A program made the position numbers and the translations under genes. The notes below the pieces were generated by a model. The model saw nothing but the letters and a program-made list of their open reading frames with translations, searched no databases and was not told where the DNA came from. From NCBI GenBank assembly GCA_043789035.1, contig JAYWIG010000343.1:1-6155 (forward strand): 6,155 bases of DNA. The letters are read 5' to 3'. The DNA is from JAYWIG01 sp043789035. GTDB lineage: Bacteria > Pseudomonadota > Gammaproteobacteria > Burkholderiales > Burkholderiaceae_E. Shown in pieces: positions 1 to 5,142 of the stretch (its first letter is position 1; each line of letters opens with the position of its first letter).

Positions 1-13
1 AATAAAGGATTTC

Positions 14-838
14 ATGAGCACAAATCATGTTTCACGACTTGAAAAAGTCACTTTCCAAAATTGGCCGTATTTGAAAATTTGCGCTCATCGTGGGGCAGGC
101 AAGTTAGCGCCTGAAAATACCCTAGAGGCCTTTCAGTATGGTGCAAGTTTTGGGCATCGAATGTTTGAGTTTGATGTCAAGCTATCGGCAGACAATGTTT
201 CGTTTTTGCTGCATGACGACACCTTAGACCGAACAACATCAGGGAAGGGTGCTGCTACAGACTTTTCGATGCAAGAGCTCGCGCGATTGAACGCAGGATT
301 AGTGCCACTTGCCCTCGACACCCAATTTGGATTACCCGCAAATCAGGTGATTCGATTACCTGAGTTGCGAAAAATCTCCGCTTGGCTACTTGAGAACAAC
401 TTTCTCGCCAACGTTGAAATTAAGCCCAGCCCCGGCCGAGAAGCCGAGACCGGCGCGCAGATTGCCAAAGAATGTATGGCGATGTGGTCAGCCTATGCTG
501 ATGGTTTGCCAAGTGACCAGACATTAATTCCGCCGTTGCTTTCATCATTTTCCGAAGTTGCGCTTGCAGCGGCGAGAGATGCAGTGCCCGAACTACCCAG
601 AGCTTTGCTGATTCACGCACTGCCTCAAGATTGGCTAGATCGATGTTTGAGGCTCGATGTTGTCGCCTTGGATTGCAACTTCAGAGAGCTATCGGCTAAG
701 GTTATTCAGAAGGCCAAGGCCTATCAACTAAGGGTGGTGAGCTATACCGTCAACGATGGCCAAATAATGCAGCGTTTATTTACGGACGGTTTGGATTGCG
801 CCATCACAGACGCAGTGAATTTGTTTAAGCCTGAGTAA
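14..838 (+). CDS. ugpQ: Glycerophosphodiester phosphodiesterase, cytoplasmic UgpQ type
   Basis: This enzyme hydrolyses glycerophosphodiesters to sn-glycerol-3-phosphate and an alcohol. The 274-residue protein has the GDPD TIM-barrel signatures: AHRG at 24-27 (H25, R26), APENT at 33-37, EFD at 52-54, LLHDDTLDRT at 65-74 (H67 as the second catalytic histidine), NVEIKP at 133-138 (E135, K137), and late motifs YTVND (244-248) and ITDA (264-267). E. coli UgpQ (247 residues, from memory) matches from the WPY at 17-19 onward, so this protein carries about 14 extra N-terminal residues. There is no signal peptide, which fits a cytoplasmic enzyme acting on imported diesters. The ATG at 14 follows AAGGA at 5-9. 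The frame stays open to the window edge, so an upstream start is not formally excluded, but no other start codon lies near the conserved WPY. It is read in the same direction as the transporter genes. Its own promoter lies outside the window. Confidence 0.95.
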   Translation: MSTNHVSRLEKVTFQNWPYLKICAHRGAGKLAPENTLEAFQYGASFGHRMFEFDVKLSADNVSFLLHDDTLDRTTSGKGAATDFSMQELARLNAGLVPLALDTQFGLPANQVIRLPELRKISAWLLENNFLANVEIKPSPGREAETGAQIAKECMAMWSAYADGLPSDQTLIPPLLSSFSEVALAAARDAVPELPRALLIHALPQDWLDRCLRLDVVALDCNFRELSAKVIQKAKAYQLRVVSYTVNDGQIMQRLFTDGLDCAITDAVNLFKPE

Positions 839-887
839 GACTTACGAAGCTCTAGTATTTCGACTTTAGATCGGTTTTAGTGCATTA

Positions 888-905
888 TCGTCACAAAAAT
901 GTCAT
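888..905 (+). promoter_or_regulatory. Candidate PhoB binding site (Pho box)
   Basis: The sequence TCGTCAC-AAAA-ATGTCAT has the architecture of a Pho box: two 7-bp half-sites related to CTGTCAT, separated by an A-rich 4-bp spacer, with GTCA cores exactly 11 bp apart (890-893 and 901-904). The second half-site matches the consensus at 6 of 7 positions and the first at 4 of 7. The ugp operon is a known PhoB regulon member in E. coli, which supports the call. Only one box is visible; neighbouring 11-bp steps on either side do not match. Confidence 0.65.
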
Positions 906-915
906 CAGCGCTTAA

Positions 916-921
916 TAACAT
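916..921 (+). promoter_or_regulatory. Candidate -10 element of the PhoB-dependent ugpB promoter
   Basis: TAACAT matches TATAAT at 4 of 6 positions, including the first two and the last. It begins 10 bp after the Pho box, the spacing expected when PhoB replaces a -35 element. An alternative is TATAAA at 930-935, a better hexamer (5 of 6) but 24 bp from the box and without a recognisable -35 element. The sequence does not decide between them. Confidence 0.35.
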
Positions 922-951
922 GCGCCAAGTATAAAAGTGTTCAACTTCTCG

Positions 952-956
952 AGGAG
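952..956 (+). promoter_or_regulatory. Ribosome binding site of ugpB
   Basis: AGGAG lies 6 bases before the ATG at 963 and is one of the strongest ribosome binding sites in the window. This fits a binding protein needed in excess over its membrane partners. Confidence 0.8.
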
Positions 957-962
957 TGTTTA

Positions 963-2285
963 ATGGTTTTCAAAAAATCAGCTGCCGCTGTATCAGTGGC
1001 ATCGTTGGCATTAGGCTTAGGCCTCTCTTTACCTGCTCATGCAGTAACCGAAATTACTTGGTGGCATTCGATGCCCGGTGGTTTAGGCGAATGGGTGGGC
1101 GACCTCGCTAAAGGGTTCAATGCTAGTCAGGCCGAGTACAAGGTTAATCCTGTGTTTAAGGGCACCTACGATGAATCAATGGGTGCTGCGATTGCGGCAT
1201 TCAGGGCTGGCAACGCACCTCATATTCTGCAGATTTTTGAAGTAGGTACGGCCACGATGATGGCCAGCAAAGGCGTGATTAAGCCGGTTGGCGAAGTGAT
1301 GAAGGCCGCCGGCGTTAATTTCGATCCTGGTCGTTACGTACCTGCGGTGGCTGGTTATTACACAGCCCCGTCAGGCCAGATGCTGAGCTTTCCGTTCAAC
1401 AGTTCGACAACTGTTTTTCACTTTAACCGTGACGCCTTTAAAGCCGCTGGCATTAGTACCGATAAGCCACCTTCAACTTGGCCTGAAGTGGTACTTGCCG
1501 CGGCAAAATTGAAGGCGATTGGCCATAAGTGCCCTTTTACTACTTCTTGGCAAGGTTGGACACAGCTTGAAAGCTTTTCGGCTTGGCATAACGTCGAGTT
1601 CGCGACCAAGCGTAACGGTTTAGGCGGTATGGATGCACGAATGGCCGTGAACTCACCATTGCATCAACGCCATATCGAAAATTTGTCTAACATGGCAAAG
1701 CAGGGCTTGTTTGTTTATAAGGGTAGGGGTAACTCTGCTGATGCCACTTTTGTCTCTGGCGAATGTGCAATGGTGACAGGATCTTCTGCGCTCTATGGCA
1801 ACATCAAGCGTAACGCGAAATTTGCCTCAGGCATCGGTGCTCTTCCTTATTATCCTGACGTTCCAGGTGCTCCGCAAAACACCGTAATAGGCGGCGCAAG
1901 TATTTGGGTCATGCAGGGCAAAAAGCCTGAAGAGTACAAGGCAGTTGCTGCGTTCTTTCAATATTTATCAAACGCTGAAATCGACGCCGCAAGTCATAAG
2001 CGCACGGGTTATTTACCTCTGACCAATGCGGCTTATCAAGCCACTGAGAAGTCTGGTTTCTATAAGGAAAACCCGGGTACCGATGTGTCGGTTACTCAAA
2101 TGATCCGCAAGGTCACTGACAAGTCGCGTGGTATCCGCTTGGGCAACCATGTGCAAATCCGTGCTGTCGTTGACGAGGAACTCGAACAAGTCTGGGCTGG
2201 TAAGAAAGAACCTAAGGCTGCGTTGGAGTCGATTACAGAGCGTAGCAACCAGCTGTTAGAGCGATTCGAAAAAGCGAACAAGTAG
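963..2285 (+). CDS. ugpB: Periplasmic sn-glycerol-3-phosphate/glycerophosphodiester-binding protein UgpB
   Basis: This is the extracytoplasmic solute-binding subunit that delivers sn-glycerol-3-phosphate or glycerophosphocholine to the UgpAE channel. The 440-residue length is close to E. coli UgpB (438). Residues 1-27 form a Sec signal peptide: KK at 4-5, a hydrophobic core, and AHA ahead of V28 as the likely cleavage site. Cys is absent there, so it is not a lipoprotein. Family blocks include WWHSM (33-37), AAFRAGNAP (78-86), EVGTATMMASK (93-103), PFNSST (144-149), SWQGW (195-199), IGGAS (309-313), TGYLP (348-352) and VDEELE (403-408). Mapping the E. coli ligand residues from memory gives Y69, E93, S148, S274, G311, Y350 and R400, all conserved, with W196/W199 near the glycerol moiety. 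C190 and C268 match E. coli cysteines. The gene follows a probable PhoB-controlled promoter and is separated from ugpA by 39 bp. Confidence 0.97.
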   Translation: MVFKKSAAAVSVASLALGLGLSLPAHAVTEITWWHSMPGGLGEWVGDLAKGFNASQAEYKVNPVFKGTYDESMGAAIAAFRAGNAPHILQIFEVGTATMMASKGVIKPVGEVMKAAGVNFDPGRYVPAVAGYYTAPSGQMLSFPFNSSTTVFHFNRDAFKAAGISTDKPPSTWPEVVLAAAKLKAIGHKCPFTTSWQGWTQLESFSAWHNVEFATKRNGLGGMDARMAVNSPLHQRHIENLSNMAKQGLFVYKGRGNSADATFVSGECAMVTGSSALYGNIKRNAKFASGIGALPYYPDVPGAPQNTVIGGASIWVMQGKKPEEYKAVAAFFQYLSNAEIDAASHKRTGYLPLTNAAYQATEKSGFYKENPGTDVSVTQMIRKVTDKSRGIRLGNHVQIRAVVDEELEQVWAGKKEPKAALESITERSNQLLERFEKANK

Positions 2286-2300
2286 ATAGAACCGAACGAA

Positions 2301-2313
2301 TAGCGCAGCGCTA
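2301..2313 (+). repeat. Perfect 13-bp dyad upstream of ugpA
   Basis: TAGCGC-A-GCGCTA is a perfect inverted repeat centred on A2307. In RNA it could form a 5-bp stem (2301-2305 with 2309-2313) closing a 3-base loop. Its last base overlaps the start of the ugpA ribosome binding site (AAGGAG, 2313-2318). There is no terminal T-run directly after it, so it is not a standard terminator. It could protect the ugpB message end or limit ugpA translation. Alternatively it could be a small operator or chance. Confidence 0.5.
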
Positions 2314-2318
2314 AGGAG
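2313..2318 (+). promoter_or_regulatory. Ribosome binding site supporting the TTG start of ugpA
   Basis: AAGGAG sits 6 bases before TTG at 2325. No ATG or GTG is placed suitably in frame near this point. The protein read from the TTG aligns with the E. coli UgpA N-terminus at almost the same length, so this site settles the non-ATG start. Confidence 0.85.
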
Positions 2319-2324
2319 TACTTT

Positions 2325-3206
2325 TTGGAAAAGCGCGTCAGCTTTAAATCCACCTGGCTGCCTTGGCTGCTGCTCGCCCCGCAAGTCGTCGTTATTACGG
2401 TATTTTTCTTTTGGCCTGCGGGCCAAGCTTTATTGCAGTCTTTCCAACAGTCGGATGCCTTCGGTACTTCGACCTCTTGGATTGGGCTAGAGAACTTTAG
2501 GAATTTATTCTCTGATCCTGGTTATTTGGCGTCGTTCAAAACCACTGCTGTATTTTCAATCTCTGTCGCGGTACTTGGCCTAGCTATTTCACTGTTGCTG
2601 GCAACCATGGCTGATCGAATTGTTCGCGGTGCAATGATTTACAAAACCTTGTTGATCTGGCCTTATGCGGTTGCTCCGGCTGTTGCGGGTGTGCTTTGGT
2701 TGTTTATGTTCGCACCGTCGCTTGGTATCGTTTCTTATGCATTGCGTGCGATAGGGATTGATTGGAATCATCTGCTCAAGAGTGAGCATGCGATGACCTT
2801 GATCGTGCTGGCTGCGGTCTGGAAGCAGGTATCGTATAACTTTTTGTTTTTCCTTGCTGGCTTGCAATCGATTCCCAAATCATTACTAGAAGCCGCAGCC
2901 ATTGATAGGGCAACGCCTTTTCGGCGTTTCTGGACAATTACCTTTCCTCTGCTTTCACCGACGACTTTCTTCCTGCTTGTGATCAACATGGTGTACGCCT
3001 TCTTCGATACCTTTGGCATCATTGATGCCGCTACTCAAGGAGGCCCAGGCAAAGACACAGCGGTGCTGGTTTACAAGGTCTATGCGGATGGTTTCAAAGG
3101 TATGGATCTTGGTGGCTCTGCTGCTCAGTCGGTTGTGCTAATGTTCATCGTAGTGGTACTCACCGTATTCCAGTTCCGCTATGTTGAGCGAAAGGTGCAG
3201 TACTAA
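2325..3206 (+). CDS. ugpA: Glycerol-3-phosphate ABC transporter permease UgpA
   Basis: UgpA is one of two inner-membrane permeases of the Ugp importer, in the MalF/binding-protein-dependent family. Its 293 residues (E. coli 295, from memory) form about six hydrophobic segments, near 12-33, 73-95, 106-130, 157-180, 208-230 and 266-287. Ugp-type blocks include PYAVAPAVAGVLW (113-125), WKQVSYNFLFF (166-176), YAFFDTFGIIDAAT (224-237) and the C-terminal FRYVERKV (284-291). The cytoplasmic EAA loop that docks on UgpC begins at E189 and ends around P208. It reads EAAAIDRAT, with R195 where the EAA motif usually has glycine. Translation starts at TTG, set by the strong upstream AAGGAG and by agreement with the E. 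coli N-terminus. The gene follows ugpB by 39 bp and ends 13 bp before the chosen ugpE start. Confidence 0.95.
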   Translation: MEKRVSFKSTWLPWLLLAPQVVVITVFFFWPAGQALLQSFQQSDAFGTSTSWIGLENFRNLFSDPGYLASFKTTAVFSISVAVLGLAISLLLATMADRIVRGAMIYKTLLIWPYAVAPAVAGVLWLFMFAPSLGIVSYALRAIGIDWNHLLKSEHAMTLIVLAAVWKQVSYNFLFFLAGLQSIPKSLLEAAAIDRATPFRRFWTITFPLLSPTTFFLLVINMVYAFFDTFGIIDAATQGGPGKDTAVLVYKVYADGFKGMDLGGSAAQSVVLMFIVVVLTVFQFRYVERKVQY

Positions 3207-3226
3207 TGAAGTTTCAATCATGGTAG
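3206..3226 (+). other. Six-codon reading frame bridging ugpA and ugpE
   Basis: The ugpA stop TAA (3204-3206) shares its last base with an ATG at 3206. That ATG opens a frame coding MKFQSW and ending at TAG (3224-3226), just past the ugpE ATG at 3220-3222. A ribosome finishing ugpA could restart here, stop, and then restart at ugpE. The ribosome binding site ahead of ugpE is poor (at best GAAG, 3208-3211), so some form of translational coupling is plausible. Chance overlap is equally possible. Confidence 0.3.
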
Positions 3227-4074
3227 AACGCCGCCCTTGGTTGGATTTGCTTTCGCATGCGATTTTGATTATCGGGGTGATGCTGGTTGCCTTCCCGTTG
3301 TATATCGCGTTTGTTGCCTCAACCCACACTGCAGATGCAGTGTCGCAGTCGCCAATTCCAATATGGCCAGGCGCACATTTTTTCGAGAACTACAAGGCGG
3401 CATTGTTTGGAACTCAGGCGCGTTATGGCAGCTCATATCAAGCTGTTTTGCCGATGATGTGGGTGAGCTTGGTTTGTGCCACGTTGATCGCGATCGGCAA
3501 AATTTCGATCTCGCTACTGTCCGCGTTTGCGATTGTGTATTTCAGATTTCCATTTAGGATGTTCTTTTTTTGGGCCATCTTTGTGACATTGATGCTGCCA
3601 GTAGAAGTCAGAATTGGGCCTACCTACAAAGTCGTCTCCGACCTTGGTATGCTTAATAGTTACGCGGGTTTGACGATTCCATTGATCGCTTCGGCAACGG
3701 CGACCTTTTTGTTTAGGCAATTCTTTCTGACTGTCCCCGATGAATTAGTTGAAGCGGCGCGCATTGATAGAGCCGGGCCAATGAAGTTTTTCAAAGATAT
3801 CTTAGTACCTTTGTCGAGAACTTCAATCGCCGCTCTTTTTGTTATTCAGTTTATTTACGGCTGGAATCAGTATCTGTGGCCACTCTTAGTAACGACTGAT
3901 CAGTCAATGTACACCGTCGTGATTGCGATTCGTAGCATGATTAGTGGCGGCGATGCTGGTAATGATTGGAACATCATTATGGCTACCGCAATACTTGCGA
4001 TGATTCCACCCGCACTTGTAGTTGTATTGATGCAAAAATGGTTCGTTAAGGGCCTGGTTGATACAGAAAAATAA
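3220..4074 (+). CDS. ugpE: Glycerol-3-phosphate ABC transporter permease UgpE
   Basis: UgpE is the second inner-membrane permease of the Ugp importer and pairs with UgpA. From the ATG at 3220 it has 284 residues (E. coli 281, from memory). Its N-terminus MVERRPWL matches E. coli MIENRPWL, so I prefer this start over an in-frame ATG at 3181, which would add 13 residues and overlap ugpA by 26 bp. Hydrophobic segments lie near 10-33, 77-105, 112-129, 143-170, 202-222 and 253-274. Diagnostic blocks include LSAFAIVYFRFPFR (100-113), LMLPVEVRIGPT (124-135), ATATFLFRQFF (159-169), FIYGWNQYLWPLL (211-223) and VKGLVD (276-281). The EAA loop starts at E178 and reads EAARIDRAG, with R184 at the usual glycine, then P197. 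The gene ends 15 bp before ugpC. Its weak ribosome binding site suggests coupling to ugpA translation. Confidence 0.94.
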   Translation: MVERRPWLDLLSHAILIIGVMLVAFPLYIAFVASTHTADAVSQSPIPIWPGAHFFENYKAALFGTQARYGSSYQAVLPMMWVSLVCATLIAIGKISISLLSAFAIVYFRFPFRMFFFWAIFVTLMLPVEVRIGPTYKVVSDLGMLNSYAGLTIPLIASATATFLFRQFFLTVPDELVEAARIDRAGPMKFFKDILVPLSRTSIAALFVIQFIYGWNQYLWPLLVTTDQSMYTVVIAIRSMISGGDAGNDWNIIMATAILAMIPPALVVVLMQKWFVKGLVDTEK

Positions 4075-4089
4075 AGACAGGTTTTTGAT

Positions 4090-5142
4090 ATGGCAACGCT
4101 TAGCTTTCATAACGTCATTAAACGATACGGTGGTGCCTCGAAAACGGGCCCCAAAGCCAACCAAGTGATTCATGGCGTGAATGCGCATATCAATGATGGT
4201 GAGTTCATTGTGATCGTTGGCCCCTCGGGTTGTGGTAAATCAACTTTACTCCGTATGGTTGCGGGGTTGGAGGAAGTAAGTGACGGGCAGATTAAGATTG
4301 GCGACCGGGTGGTCAACGATGAAGAGCCTGCCGACCGCGACATTGCGATGGTGTTCCAGAACTATGCGCTTTACCCCCACATGACCGTGTATGACAACAT
4401 GGCTTACGGTTTGCGCAATGCTGGCGTTGGCAGAGCCGAGATCGACCAGCGCGTGAATAAGGCCGCAGGTATTCTGGAATTGGGGCAATTCTTGCTGCGC
4501 AAACCAAGAGAGTTATCTGGCGGCCAGCGGCAGCGTGTCGCTATGGGTCGAGCCATTGTTCGTCAACCTCAAGTGTTTTTGTTTGATGAGCCGCTATCTA
4601 ATCTTGATGCCAAGCTTCGCGCACAAACCCGCTTAGAAATTCAGAAGTTGCATGCTGAACTTGGAGTCACGTCGTTGTTTGTGACTCATGATCAAGTGGA
4701 AGCGATGACCTTGGCCGAACGTATGATCGTCATGAACGCAGGCCGTATGGAGCAGTTTGGTACGCCAGAGGAGGTGTATTGGACACCAGCGACGACTTTT
4801 GTTGCCTCATTTATTGGCTCACCAGCAATGAACCTCATGAATGCCTCTAATTTACCGTTAGCGCAAGACTTACTGCCGCAAGGCCAAATAGGTAATAATC
4901 TAACCTTAGGCGTTCGCCCCGAGCACTTCACCGTTGTTGATGAGGGCGGCTGGCCGATGAAAGTAGAAATGACTGAATTACTAGGAGCAGAACGACTGAT
5001 CTATGGCAAGTTAGATGATGCTACGATGATTATTGTTCGCATTAATGCAACTGATGTAACGCCTAAACGAGGCGACACGATCAGCGTTTCTCCACAAACA
5101 AAATATTTGCATTGGTTCGACGCCCAAGGTAAGCGGATATGA
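4090..5142 (+). CDS. ugpC: Glycerol-3-phosphate ABC transporter ATP-binding protein UgpC
   Basis: UgpC is the cytoplasmic ATPase that drives import through UgpAE, in the MalK/UgpC (CUT1) family. Its 350 residues (E. coli 356, from memory) contain all nucleotide-binding elements: A-loop aromatic Y13, Walker A GPSGCGKST (44-52), Q-loop Q90, signature LSGGQ (142-146), Walker B VFLFDE (162-167) with E167, D-loop SNLD (170-173) and switch H200. The C-terminal regulatory TOBE-type region begins around SFIGSPAMNL (240-249) and includes LGVRPEH (273-279). Compared with E. coli UgpC there are about seven extra residues between the A-loop and the second strand (around 14-24), and the region between MNL and LGVRPEH is about ten residues shorter. 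The start at 4090 follows a modest ACAGG (4077-4081). The TGA stop overlaps the next gene's ATG in ATGA (5139-5142). Confidence 0.96.
   Translation: MATLSFHNVIKRYGGASKTGPKANQVIHGVNAHINDGEFIVIVGPSGCGKSTLLRMVAGLEEVSDGQIKIGDRVVNDEEPADRDIAMVFQNYALYPHMTVYDNMAYGLRNAGVGRAEIDQRVNKAAGILELGQFLLRKPRELSGGQRQRVAMGRAIVRQPQVFLFDEPLSNLDAKLRAQTRLEIQKLHAELGVTSLFVTHDQVEAMTLAERMIVMNAGRMEQFGTPEEVYWTPATTFVASFIGSPAMNLMNASNLPLAQDLLPQGQIGNNLTLGVRPEHFTVVDEGGWPMKVEMTELLGAERLIYGKLDDATMIIVRINATDVTPKRGDTISVSPQTKYLHWFDAQGKRI
5139..5142 (+). other. ATGA stop-start overlap joining ugpC and the aldehyde dehydrogenase gene
   Basis: The ugpC stop TGA (5140-5142) lies within ATGA, whose ATG (5139-5141) starts the dehydrogenase. 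Such overlaps normally mean translational coupling and shared transcription. A later in-frame ATG at 5163 is possible but lacks a better ribosome binding site. Confidence 0.8.

Larger units (their letters stand above)
839..962 (+). promoter_or_regulatory. ugpQ-ugpB intergenic region, probable ugpB promoter
   Basis: This 124-bp stretch is the only sizeable non-coding gap. It is AT-rich and holds a candidate Pho box (888-905), two possible -10 hexamers (916-921 and 930-935) and the ugpB ribosome binding site (AGGAG, 952-956). I see no convincing intrinsic terminator after ugpQ: the only short dyad (CGAA 845-848 with TTCG 859-862) is weak and has no following T-run. Transcripts from upstream may therefore read through into ugpB, with this promoter adding regulated transcription of the transporter. 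Confidence 0.7.

Noticed and set aside
879..895. Possible CRP site (GTG ... TCACA) overlapping the Pho box
   Set aside because: The left half matches only GTG of TGTGA and the spacer is 7 rather than 6 bases. The TCACA half is better explained as part of the first Pho half-site.
2912..2928. Inverted repeat AACGCC-TTTTC-GGCGTT inside ugpA
   Set aside because: It could form a 6-bp stem but has no U-tract and lies within the conserved EAA-loop coding region. The codons explain it, so I do not call it a terminator.
3181..3219. Upstream in-frame ATG giving UgpE 13 extra residues
   Set aside because: The added residues would overlap the conserved UgpA C-terminus in another frame. The E. coli-like MVERRPWL N-terminus starts at 3220.
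3237..3557. 106-residue + strand frame inside ugpE
   Set aside because: It is an out-of-frame shadow of ugpE with no recognisable domain or ribosome binding site and a Cys-rich, unnatural composition.
2096..4188. Several minus-strand open frames of 60-94 codons
   Set aside because: All lie opposite well-supported + strand genes, lack recognisable motifs and show no ribosome binding sites consistent with real genes.
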